Assembly: GCA_002342545.1 (NCBI GenBank)
Contig: DDQE01000050.1
Span: 1-64,000, forward strand
Origin: Caryophanales bacterium UBA2450
Lineage (GTDB): Bacteria; Bacillota_I; Bacilli_A; RFN20; CAG-826
DNA: 64,000 bases
Direction: 5' to 3'
Position 1 is the first letter of the stretch. Every line of letters starts with the position of its first letter. Shown piece by piece: positions 1-7,060 of this stretch. Position numbers and translations under genes: made by a program. A model generated the notes under the pieces. That model was not told the origin of the DNA. It saw nothing but the letters and a program-made list of their open reading frames with translations, and ran no database searches.

Positions 1-61
1 AACGTATTTTTATTTTTTACTATACAATACCTTTGTATTGTGATAGCATTTACTCTCGGCT

Positions 62-667
62 ATGAAAAGACACCAGAAATTTTATTTAATTATTAAAAGG
101 TTAATTGACCTACTAGGCTCATTAGTAGGAATAGTGTTTTGTTTAGCTTTAGTCTGGTGGTGGGTATTTATTATTAATTTAATAGCCACTAAAGGTCACC
201 CTATCTATGTACAAAGAAGGTTAGGTAAACATAAAAAAGTATTTGGTTTACTTAAATTCCGTTCAATGAGAATTGACGCCCCTGAAGTGGCACCAAGTGA
301 TATTGATATTGAAACACATCGCAAGATGGAAACAAAATTTGGCAGCTTTTTAAGAAAAACCTCGTTGGATGAGACATTACAACTTTTTAATATTTTTATT
401 GGCCAAATGTCCTTTATTGGTCCTAGACCAGGAGCGGCTCATAATGAAGAAGAGCTAGTGAGATTAAGAGAATCATATACTCCTAATGCCTTTGATGTTA
501 AACCAGGTTTAGGAGGATGGGCACAACTTAAAAATAAAAGATCCCATGATCCTGCTATTAAAGCAGAATTAGACCATGAATATGTTGTTAGATTATCTTT
601 ATGGTTTGATATTAAAATATTTGTATTAACAATTTTCCATTTATTTGGAACAGGCAAAGGGGAATAA
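62..667 (+). CDS. Undecaprenyl-phosphate sugar phosphotransferase (bacterial sugar transferase family)
   Basis: This 201-residue protein matches the bacterial sugar transferase family (EpsL/WcaJ catalytic domain). These enzymes move a sugar-1-phosphate from a nucleotide sugar onto undecaprenyl phosphate at the inner face of the membrane, the first step of capsule, exopolysaccharide or glycan assembly. Seen: one hydrophobic segment (about residues 18-42), then the family landmarks KFRSM (65-69), SLDE (101-104), SFIGPRP (117-123) and KPGLGGWAQ (147-155). The length is that of the short form lacking the extra N-terminal membrane domain. No other polysaccharide genes are visible, so the sugar and product are unknown. 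The reading frame is closed by a stop at 44-46 and there is no clear Shine-Dalgarno before ATG 62. The gene ends in a terminator that overlaps its stop codon. Confidence 0.9.
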   Translation: MKRHQKFYLIIKRLIDLLGSLVGIVFCLALVWWWVFIINLIATKGHPIYVQRRLGKHKKVFGLLKFRSMRIDAPEVAPSDIDIETHRKMETKFGSFLRKTSLDETLQLFNIFIGQMSFIGPRPGAAHNEEELVRLRESYTPNAFDVKPGLGGWAQLKNKRSHDPAIKAELDHEYVVRLSLWFDIKIFVLTIFHLFGTGKGE

Positions 668-686
668 AATCCTCTTTTCTTTTTTA
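656..686 (+). terminator. Rho-independent terminator of the sugar transferase gene
   Basis: An 8-bp stem (656-663 with 670-677, one G-U pair) has a six-base loop containing the stop codon and is followed by a T-rich run to 686. Confidence 0.75.
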
Positions 687-714
687 TAATATAATCATTT
701 CTCAATAACTTTGT

Positions 715-720
715 TATAAT
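715..720 (+). promoter_or_regulatory. -10 box 7 nt before the flippase-like gene
   Basis: A perfect TATAAT ends 7 nt before ATG 728, so transcription should begin at or within a base of the start codon. The spacing suggests a leaderless mRNA. No convincing -35 box is seen at 16-18 bp. Confidence 0.5.
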
Positions 721-727
721 TAGAGAA

Positions 728-1846
728 ATGGATTATCCAGTTAATAAAGATATTAAAAAACAAATTATCTTAAATGTCATTTATATAGTGATTGTTTTAG
801 GTTTAACCGCCTTAGCGTTTTATTTTACTTTAAGAGGTAAGACTAGCGAAATTCTTACTGATTTAAAACATGCGAATTGGGGATATATTATCGCGATATT
901 AGGAGTGGTATTAGGCTGTATATTAGCAAGAAGTATATCGATATACTCTTTAACTAGATTATTTGATAAATCTTATTATTTTCATCGAGCGATAGCGGTT
1001 GATCAAATTGGCTCTCTATATCGTATGGTGACTCCTGCGGGATTAGGAAGTCATGTGATGGAGACATATATCTATCATAAACAAGGTATTAGAATGTCTA
1101 ATGCTTTAAGCATTTTAGCGATGTATACGATTGTTTATCAGTTTGTTCTCATTATTTATGGGCTTATTAGCATTATTGTTAAACATCAAATGATTTCTGA
1201 CATTGGCTATATTTCTATTGGCAGTGGGAATATTTCTATTTGGTTACTTATTGGGATTGGTTTTGGATTTAATATATTAACAATTGCGTTTGTCTATTTA
1301 TTATCTTTTTTTGAACCATTTTATAAATTAATTAAAGGACCAATCTATCGCTTATTATTTAAATTACATTTAATTCGTGATTTAGAGGCTTCTAGAGAAC
1401 GTTTAGAAGATAGTAAAGTAAATTTCCGTAATAACTTAAAAAACCTCTTAAAACACGTAAAAACGTTATTGATTGTCGCGGCTATGTTTTTTGTCTATAT
1501 CACTATTTCTTATAGTGTTCCTTATATTTGTGGATTAGCGGTTGGTAACTCTAGTATGAGTGCGAATTATTGGGATAGTGTGTTACTCTCAAATGTCCAT
1601 CAAATGGCGACATGTGTCATTCCTATTCCTGGTAGTGCCGGTGTCTCTGAATTAGTGTTTTATAATTTATTCTATAAATCAGGATTCTACGCTTCTGAAG
1701 ATATTGCAAGATCCTCTTTATTACTTTGGAGAACTTTAATGTTTGTGATCCCTTTAATTATCGCTTTAATGTACACGCTTATCTATAGACCAAGAAAGAG
1801 AATTGTTAATTATGAAAATAACCAAAATCAAGATATTAAAGAATAA
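728..1846 (+). CDS. Flippase-like integral membrane protein (LPG_synthase_TM family)
   Basis: This 372-residue, multi-pass membrane protein resembles the membrane domain of MprF and the YbhN/AglD-like family (LPG_synthase_TM), which are lipid flippase-like proteins. Seen: about eight hydrophobic segments, a conserved-looking stretch DQIGSLYRMVTPAGLGSH in the first third, and the C-terminal IPIPGSAGVSE signature typical of this family. It lacks the cytoplasmic aminoacyl-transferase domain of full MprF, so lipid lysylation is not implied. The neighbouring sugar transferase hints at a role in membrane glycolipids, but this is inference. Its 3' end overlaps recX by 35 nt. Translation appears to start at the first base or so of the transcript. 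Confidence 0.75.
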   Translation: MDYPVNKDIKKQIILNVIYIVIVLGLTALAFYFTLRGKTSEILTDLKHANWGYIIAILGVVLGCILARSISIYSLTRLFDKSYYFHRAIAVDQIGSLYRMVTPAGLGSHVMETYIYHKQGIRMSNALSILAMYTIVYQFVLIIYGLISIIVKHQMISDIGYISIGSGNISIWLLIGIGFGFNILTIAFVYLLSFFEPFYKLIKGPIYRLLFKLHLIRDLEASRERLEDSKVNFRNNLKNLLKHVKTLLIVAAMFFVYITISYSVPYICGLAVGNSSMSANYWDSVLLSNVHQMATCVIPIPGSAGVSELVFYNLFYKSGFYASEDIARSSLLLWRTLMFVIPLIIALMYTLIYRPRKRIVNYENNQNQDIKE

Positions 1847-2570
1847 GGTCAATATCTCTTTTGATAATGCGAATAAATTATCTATAGATAAAGAAGTATT
1901 CACAAATTTCTATCTATATGAAGGAAAAGAATTAAGTAAAGAAGAATATAAATCTATTTTAGAGCTTAATGACACTAATAAGTTATTACAGTATGCTTTA
2001 AAATTAAGAAGTAAAGCAATCTATAGTGAATATAAATTAAGAGAAAAGTTATATTCTAAAGAGGCGAGCAAAAGAAGTGTTGATAAAGTGATTAAAATCT
2101 TAAAAGGATATGACCTTATAGATGATAAAGCTTACGCTAGCGATTTAGTGGAATATTATAACTCCTTAAATTATGGAGAGAATAAGATCAAAACTAAGTT
2201 ATCTGAAAAAGGGATATTTAAAGAAACAATTGATAAAATGAAGTTCCCTATTTCTATAGAAAAGAAAAAGGCAAATAATTTACTCCCTAAACTAGAAAAG
2301 AAATATGATAAATATAACGCTTCTAGTAGGAAGTCTCATATTTATAATGCTTATATACTAGAAGGATATAGCAAAGATTTAGCAAGTGAGATGACTAATA
2401 AAATAAAAGAGCCTAATAAAAGCGATGAATTAATAAAGTTAAAAAGTGATTATTTAAAAACAAAAACTAGACTAGAAAGAAAATATAAAGGTAAAGAATT
2501 AAAACAAAAGATATTGTCTTCTTTATTAACCAAGGGTTATAAGATGAATGATATCTTAAAGGTCATATAG
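1812..2570 (+). CDS. recX: Regulatory protein RecX
   Basis: This 252-residue protein has the three-helix repeats of RecX, which binds RecA filaments and modulates recombination and the SOS response. The most recognisable part is residues 55-115, with the repeat-type stretch around YALKLRSKAIYSEYKLREKL followed by DLIDDKAYASDLVEYY. I chose ATG 1812 rather than the in-frame TTG 1803 because it is a canonical start with a purine-rich AAAGAG stretch about a dozen bases upstream. The gene begins inside the end of the flippase-like gene, so the two are probably translated from one mRNA. Its stop codon is part of the Shine-Dalgarno of the next gene, yhaM. Confidence 0.85.
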   Translation: MKITKIKILKNKVNISFDNANKLSIDKEVFTNFYLYEGKELSKEEYKSILELNDTNKLLQYALKLRSKAIYSEYKLREKLYSKEASKRSVDKVIKILKGYDLIDDKAYASDLVEYYNSLNYGENKIKTKLSEKGIFKETIDKMKFPISIEKKKANNLLPKLEKKYDKYNASSRKSHIYNAYILEGYSKDLASEMTNKIKEPNKSDELIKLKSDYLKTKTRLERKYKGKELKQKILSSLLTKGYKMNDILKVI

Positions 2571-2586
2571 GAGGATTTATATAAAT

Positions 2587-3519
2587 ATGGTATTACTTAA
2601 AGATTTATTAGAAGGAGATAGAACCTCTATTCAAGCTTTAGTGGGTTCAGTATCTAATGGCACCAATAAAAGTGGGTCTCCATATTTAAATGTGGAATTA
2701 AGAGATAATTCTGGAAGCTTAGCCGCGAAAAAGTGGGAAGTGGACGGCAGCGATAAAGATATCTTTGTCGTGGGTAATATTGTGGAAGTGATGATTGAAG
2801 TTATTAAATATAATGATTCGCTTCAAGGGAAGATCTTAGGAGCGAAGTTATTAGATTTAGATAATATTGATGTCACAAGATTTATTAAAGCTCCTCCAAT
2901 TCCTAAAGAAGAATTAATATCTAGATTTAATAAACTTGTATCTTCTATTAAAGATAAAGACTGCAAGGCTTTATTAGATTATTTTATTAAGAAGTTTGGA
3001 GAGAAGATTTATGTTTCTCCTGCAGCAGCGTCTGTTCATCATGAATTCTCTAGTGGCTTATTAATGCATTCGGTATCTTTAGGGGAACACGCAGATTATT
3101 TTGCTAAATATTATCCTGATATTAATCGAGACTTATTAGTAACAGGCGCTTTGCTCCATGACTTTGGCAAGATGATTGAATTAGAAGGCCCAGCAGTTTA
3201 TCACTATTCGTTAGAAGGTAAATTACTTGGTCATATATCTATTATGTGTGGAGAACTTAGAATAGCCACTAAAGAATTAGGCTTAACTAGTGAAGTACCT
3301 CTACTATTAGAACATATGGTGTTATCTCATCACGGACAATTAGAATTTGGCTCTCCTGTCCTTCCTCTTACTAAGGAAGCCTTACTATTATCTATGATTG
3401 ATAATTTAGATAGTAAGATGCTGGTGCTAGATAAAGCGTTCACTGATGTCGCTCCTGGGGAATTCACTCAAAAAGTATTCGCGCTTGACAGCAGAATGTT
3501 CTATAAGCCAAAAGAATAA
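2587..3519 (+). CDS. yhaM: 3'-5' exoribonuclease YhaM
   Basis: The 310-residue protein has the YhaM architecture: an N-terminal OB-fold nucleic-acid-binding domain (about residues 10-95) followed by an HD phosphohydrolase domain. HD residues are visible at HSVSLGEH (His161) and LLHDFGK (His191-Asp192), the metal-binding core. YhaM trims RNA 3' ends in the cytoplasm of Firmicutes. An AGGAGG at 2569-2574 overlaps the recX stop and sits 12 nt before the ATG, so recX and yhaM are probably cotranscribed. An insertion sequence begins five bases after the stop codon, so the native downstream region has been displaced. Confidence 0.9.
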   Translation: MVLLKDLLEGDRTSIQALVGSVSNGTNKSGSPYLNVELRDNSGSLAAKKWEVDGSDKDIFVVGNIVEVMIEVIKYNDSLQGKILGAKLLDLDNIDVTRFIKAPPIPKEELISRFNKLVSSIKDKDCKALLDYFIKKFGEKIYVSPAAASVHHEFSSGLLMHSVSLGEHADYFAKYYPDINRDLLVTGALLHDFGKMIELEGPAVYHYSLEGKLLGHISIMCGELRIATKELGLTSEVPLLLEHMVLSHHGQLEFGSPVLPLTKEALLLSMIDNLDSKMLVLDKAFTDVAPGEFTQKVFALDSRMFYKPKE

Positions 3520-3524
3520 CAAAT

Positions 3525-3566
3525 AAGGGGCTGTTAAGAAATTAGAATCTTAACGCCCTTTTTCTT
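3525..3566 (+). repeat. Left terminal inverted repeat, also a terminator hairpin
   Basis: This is the left 42-bp end of the IS. Inside it, an arm GGGC-T-GTTAAGA pairs with TCTTAACGCCC across an 8-base loop and is followed by TTTTTCTT. Read rightwards it forms a rho-independent terminator that would stop transcription entering from yhaM. Confidence 0.85.
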
Positions 3567-3595
3567 ATGTTAAAAAAGCCCGAAATTCGAGCTTT

Positions 3596-3631
3596 ATGTA
3601 CAATATTCTTGTCAAAGGAGGTATTGTACAT
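3596..3631 (+). promoter_or_regulatory. Hairpin sequestering the transposase start site
   Basis: A perfect 10-bp inverted repeat (3596-3605 with 3622-3631) encloses the Shine-Dalgarno AAAGGAGG (3614-3621) in its 16-base loop. The 3' arm contains the first two bases of ATG 3630, and a U-G pair could add the third. In RNA this should keep transposase translation low. Confidence 0.75.
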
Positions 3632-5291
3632 GCCTTATTTTACCACGGAAAAAATCTTTTTGATGCCTTCCTTCGATATAAGTGAGAAGGAAAAACGAAA
3701 TCTTGATACTTTTCTCGAAATATTAGAGAGATCAAACGCTTCTAAGATAATTGAAAAAGTAGTTTCCAAAGACACAAATGTTGGAAGAAAATCATATAAT
3801 CCATATCGATTATTTGCTTCTATTATTTATGGTTTTTCTAAACATTCAGGAAGTGTGAGAAACTTAGAAGAAAGCCTGGAATTCGATCTTCGTTTTATAT
3901 ATCTGATGGAACAAGAAAGACCATCGTATGTTACTATATCTAAATTTCTTAACAACGTAGTTGTTCCACATCAAAAAGAATTATTTTCCAGTATAATCTC
4001 CGCTGTCATTAAGCATTTCAATATTTGCATTGATGATGTATTTTTGGATGGAACGAAATTTGAAGCTAACGCAAACAAATATAAATTTGTTTGGAAACCA
4101 ACAACTTTTCATGAAAAACTAAATGCCAATATTAAAAATCTGTTAGTTAAGTATTTTGATATTCCTATTTCAAAGAAAACATTTGTTTCAAAAGAAATAG
4201 GTGAATATATAACTCTTCTTTTAGATAAAGCAAAAGAACAAGGTATTGATATAGATAATTTAAAAATGGGAAGAGGCCATAAAAAGGTTGAAATTGTCTC
4301 AGACATTAAATTACTAAATACCTATCTCAATAAATCTCTAGATTACGAAGAAAAAGAAGAAATATGTGGTGATAGAAATTCCTTTTATAAAACCGATAAA
4401 GACGCTACTGCGATGTGCTTAAAGGAGGATTATTACTCTGGATTAGGTAGCAACATGCATGCTGGATATAACATTCAAATCATTGTTAGTAAAGGCATAA
4501 TTCTAAATTATTATGTTGGTCAAGAAAGAAATGATTTCTATGAATTCATCCCTTCTATTGATAGTTTTTACAAGAATTATGGATTTTATCCAACGAGAAT
4601 ATGCGCTGATTCAGGATATGGATCCTTGCTTAATTACCGTTATTTAAAAGAACATAAAATTGGGAATTATGTCAAATACAATATGTGGAGACAAGATGTG
4701 TCTGGCGAAAACGTAGACTACTATAAATTTGTTAATGGGAAACTCATTTGTCTTAATGGAAAAACCGCTATCGAGAAGGCGGAACACAACGGACGTCATC
4801 CGAGAGCTAAGAATAACAAGTTCTACATCATAGAAAACTGTCGTAGATGCAAGTACAAACAAATTTGCTTTAAACCAATCAAAAACAAAAAGACCACATC
4901 TAGAGTATTCGAAACCAATGAAGAGATGTATCTATATAAAGAAGAAGCTAGGCAAAATCTGCTTTCAATAAAAGGAATAGAAATGAGAGTTAATAGAAGC
5001 TCTCAAGTTGAAGGTGCTTTTGGAGTCATTAAACAGGATATGAATTATGAAAGAATTAGAAGAAGAGGATTAGAAAAAGTATCCGCAGAAATAATGCTTG
5101 TATGTTTGGGATATGTAATTAGAAAAGTATTCGGCTTAATTGATGGAACTGGAAGCATTGAATATTGGAAAGCTCCAGATGGATTAGAACCAGAGAAAAT
5201 TCCATCGATAAATATCGAAAAAATCTTGAATAAAAAGCCAAGAAAAGGCAAAAATGAAACGCTAAGAAAATCATATAAAAGGGCAAATTAA
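3630..5291 (+). CDS. IS1182-family DDE transposase
   Basis: This 553-residue transposase catalyses cut-and-paste movement of the surrounding element. The predicted catalytic triad is visible in typical IS1182 contexts: Asp140 in FLDGTKFEAN, Asp327 in CADSGYGS and Glu461 in SQVEGAFGVIKQD. A cysteine cluster (CRRCKYKQIC) lies between the second Asp and the Glu, also common in this family. I chose ATG 3630 because AAAGGAGG sits 8 nt upstream; the in-frame ATG 3567 has none and lies next to the terminal repeat. The start site is inside a hairpin. A 23-bp piece of the gene (3943-3965) is repeated just after the stop (5293-5315). No frameshift or internal stop is present. Confidence 0.92.
   Translation: MPYFTTEKIFLMPSFDISEKEKRNLDTFLEILERSNASKIIEKVVSKDTNVGRKSYNPYRLFASIIYGFSKHSGSVRNLEESLEFDLRFIYLMEQERPSYVTISKFLNNVVVPHQKELFSSIISAVIKHFNICIDDVFLDGTKFEANANKYKFVWKPTTFHEKLNANIKNLLVKYFDIPISKKTFVSKEIGEYITLLLDKAKEQGIDIDNLKMGRGHKKVEIVSDIKLLNTYLNKSLDYEEKEEICGDRNSFYKTDKDATAMCLKEDYYSGLGSNMHAGYNIQIIVSKGIILNYYVGQERNDFYEFIPSIDSFYKNYGFYPTRICADSGYGSLLNYRYLKEHKIGNYVKYNMWRQDVSGENVDYYKFVNGKLICLNGKTAIEKAEHNGRHPRAKNNKFYIIENCRRCKYKQICFKPIKNKKTTSRVFETNEEMYLYKEEARQNLLSIKGIEMRVNRSSQVEGAFGVIKQDMNYERIRRRGLEKVSAEIMLVCLGYVIRKVFGLIDGTGSIEYWKAPDGLEPEKIPSINIEKILNKKPRKGKNETLRKSYKRAN
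3943..3965 (+). repeat. 23-bp direct repeat, copy 1 (inside transposase gene)
   Basis: The 23 bases starting AATTTCTTAACA recur exactly at 5293-5315. The inner part can fold as AACAAC-GTA-GTTGTT. Confidence 0.85.
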
Positions 5292-5292
5292 C

Positions 5293-5315
5293 AATTTCTT
5301 AACAACGTAGTTGTT
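5293..5315 (+). repeat. 23-bp direct repeat, copy 2 (subterminal in the IS)
   Basis: This exact copy of 3943-3965 lies between the transposase stop and the right terminal repeat. Its first 12 bases, AATTTCTTAACA, also occur in the terminal repeat at 5345-5356, so it may be a subterminal transposase-binding site. Confidence 0.8.
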
Positions 5316-5321
5316 GATCAA

Positions 5322-5363
5322 AAGAAAAAGGGCGTTAAGATTCTAATTTCTTAACAGCCCCTT
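5322..5363 (-). repeat. Right terminal inverted repeat, also a terminator hairpin
   Basis: This is an exact inverted copy of the left 42-bp end. On the minus strand it gives the same stem followed by TTTTTCTT, which would stop transcripts entering the element from the fic side of the insertion when read leftwards. Confidence 0.85.
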
Positions 5364-5366
5364 TAA

Positions 5367-6407
5367 TTATTTACGATAATACAAAGCGTCTTTATACGAA
5401 CCTATTTTAATTATTTTCTCTTCTTTAAGAAGTTTAGCAAGAACCATTTCTATGAGCTGCTCACTTATATCGGGAAGTTGATCCTGGATTTTTCTCTTAG
5501 AAATAGGCACAAATGCATTTAGCAATAGATGTTCGATTCTTTCTGATTTTGTCAACTTTTGATCAATTTGAGAAAAGACGTTTTCATCTAATTTTATATA
5601 ACACTGATATAAAATTTGAATCATATATAGCATAAACGGTTCGTAGTTATTTTTATTTTCATGCCAATCAATAGACGAGGCTTGTAGGGTCCTATAATAT
5701 TCGCTTTTGTTTTCATTAATCATGTTTTCTATTGATATGAATTTACCAATATCAAACCCTGCTTTATATAAAAGAAGCAGTGTTAATAATCTAGACATTC
5801 TTCCATTGCCATCATCAAATGGGTGGACACATAAGAAATCTAAGATAAAACAAGAAATCAATAAAAGAGGATTGATGTTTGGATTATGGCTAGCTTCATT
5901 AAACGCAATAAGCATTTGATCAATAGATGCATCAACATCTTTAGGGGGTGTTGGAACAAAAATAACTATGTTTCTTCCATTTTGTTTTTCACTTATAACA
6001 TTAGGCTCTGTTTTAAAGTGACCGCGATTATCGATTTTAGCGATGTCTAATAATTGTTTATGTAAGGACAAAATACTAGTTTTATCAAAGATAATTCTTT
6101 GGTTATAGTTATGAATGTCATTTAAGGCGTTTCTGTAGCCAATTATTTCTTCTTCAGAATGTGTATAAGCTTTATTATCTCCAGAGGCGATTTCATTTAT
6201 TCTTTGTTCTGTTGTGCGAATATTTTCGATCGCATTACTGCCTTTAATAGAATCTCTAATTGCTTTTTCTTTTAATTTATCAAATAAAGAAGGACTGTTT
6301 TTTAATCTGACACTTTCCTTCCCTTTGATATCGTAAATAATCGCTGTTAAGTTTACTAACTTAGCAGGCACTAATTCTTCTAAAAATGAATAATCAAATT
6401 TTCTCAC
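5367..6407 (-). CDS. Fic/DOC family protein, probable AMP-transferase
   Basis: This 346-residue protein contains the Fic active-site motif HPFDDGNGR (residues 195-203). Fic enzymes usually transfer AMP from ATP to a hydroxyl side chain of a target protein. An SNAIEN stretch (57-62) fits the inhibitory-helix consensus (S/T)xxxE(G/N) and lies before the Fic core, so this looks like a self-inhibited class II Fic. The C-terminal 70 residues look like a winged helix, as in many stand-alone Fic proteins. The start is GTG 6407, preceded by AAAAGGA and a good promoter. No antitoxin gene adjoins it, and the target is unknown. The stop codon is 3 bp from the IS, whose end probably serves as terminator. 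Confidence 0.88.
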   Translation of the reverse strand: MRKFDYSFLEELVPAKLVNLTAIIYDIKGKESVRLKNSPSLFDKLKEKAIRDSIKGSNAIENIRTTEQRINEIASGDNKAYTHSEEEIIGYRNALNDIHNYNQRIIFDKTSILSLHKQLLDIAKIDNRGHFKTEPNVISEKQNGRNIVIFVPTPPKDVDASIDQMLIAFNEASHNPNINPLLLISCFILDFLCVHPFDDGNGRMSRLLTLLLLYKAGFDIGKFISIENMINENKSEYYRTLQASSIDWHENKNNYEPFMLYMIQILYQCYIKLDENVFSQIDQKLTKSERIEHLLLNAFVPISKRKIQDQLPDISEQLIEMVLAKLLKEEKIIKIGSYKDALYYRK

Positions 6408-6431
6408 TAATGATTTTCCTTTTCTGACTAA

Positions 6432-6459
6432 ATTATACCATAAAATAGGCAGTAAACAA
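6432..6459 (-). promoter_or_regulatory. Promoter of the fic gene
   Basis: On the minus strand TTGTTT (6459-6454) is separated by 16 bp from a perfect TATAAT (6437-6432), 24 nt before GTG 6407. Confidence 0.65.
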
Positions 6460-6529
6460 GAGAAATTAGGTAGAAAAAGTACATTTATAAATATATTAAT
6501 TAAATATAATTTAGGTTAGATAAATTTTT

Positions 6530-6550
6530 AAAAGGCTCGATCGAGCCTTT
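6530..6550 (-). terminator. Terminator of the HIT gene
   Basis: The palindrome AAAGGCTCGATCGAGCCTTT (centred on 6540-6541) is followed on the minus strand by TTAAAAATTT, just after the HIT stop codon. Confidence 0.7.
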
Positions 6551-6557
6551 GTATGTT

Positions 6558-6968
6558 CTATAATTCTTTTTTAATCTCTTTCGCTAACGCTGGTAGATTA
6601 AGTCCTTCTGCGTTATTTTTCATCTCTAGGATAAATCCTTCTTCAGAGTTATATCTAGGAATAACGTGGACATGGAAGTGCATCACTGTTTGTCCTGCAG
6701 CAGGATAGCAGTTAGTGAGTATATTCACTCCTCTAGCGCCAAGTAATTTCACTTCGACTTGACCAATCCTTTGAGCGACATCCATCACTTTATGCATTTC
6801 TTCTTGTGGGATTGTTAAGAAGTTATCGTAATGTTTTTTTGAAATTACTAAAGTATGCCCTTTAGTGACTTGAGATATATCTAAGAAGGCTAATACATCA
6901 TTATCTTCATAGACTTTATGACATGGGACTTCCCCATCAATGATTTTGCAAAAAATATCTTTTTCCAT
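6558..6968 (-). CDS. HIT family nucleotide hydrolase
   Basis: The 136-residue protein is a typical bacterial histidine-triad (HIT/HINT) hydrolase, a cytoplasmic enzyme that splits nucleoside phosphoramidates or related nucleotide conjugates. The triad is clear: HFHVHV gives His97, His99 and His101, followed by PRY. The N-terminal FCKIIDGEVPCHKVYEDN block and the DISQVTKGHTLVI strand are also characteristic. Start ATG 6968 has AGAGG about 9 nt upstream and a TATAAT on the minus strand at 6995-6990. It is a single-gene unit bounded by terminators on both sides. Confidence 0.93.
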   Translation of the reverse strand: MEKDIFCKIIDGEVPCHKVYEDNDVLAFLDISQVTKGHTLVISKKHYDNFLTIPQEEMHKVMDVAQRIGQVEVKLLGARGVNILTNCYPAAGQTVMHFHVHVIPRYNSEEGFILEMKNNAEGLNLPALAKEIKKEL

Positions 6969-7011
6969 AATAATTACTACCTCTAATTAATTATATATCC
7001 TTTTTATAAAA

Positions 7012-7046
7012 TAAAAACCAGGCACTTTAATTTTGTACCTGGTTAA
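7012..7046 (-). terminator. Terminator of the PrsA-like lipoprotein operon
   Basis: On the minus strand AACCAGGTAC pairs with GTGCCTGGTT (one G-U pair) and is followed by TTTATTTT. It overlaps the upstream promoter region of the HIT gene. Confidence 0.8.
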
Positions 7047-7060
7047 TTTTGTTTTGTTAA

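Larger units (their letters stand above)
3525..5363 (+). mobile_element. IS1182-like insertion sequence
   Basis: This 1,839-bp element carries one transposase gene between 42-bp perfect terminal inverted repeats (3525-3566 and 5322-5363). Both length and transposase type fit the IS1182 family. It lies between two convergent genes: 5 bp after the yhaM stop and 3 bp before the fic stop, so the original gap was only about 8 bp plus any duplication. I see no convincing target-site duplication (left flank CAAAT, right flank TAATT). The intact frame and perfect repeats suggest a recent or still active copy. Confidence 0.9.

Noticed and set aside
439..705. Minus-strand frame of 88 codons across the sugar transferase gene
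   Set aside because: It lies fully opposite a well supported gene, has no ribosome site and no recognisable family.
3567..3629. Longer transposase start at ATG 3567
   Set aside because: It has no Shine-Dalgarno and begins one base after the terminal repeat, while ATG 3630 has AAAGGAGG.
3520..5369. Target-site duplication around the IS
   Set aside because: Flanks CAAAT and TAATT do not match at any tested length of 3-8 bp.
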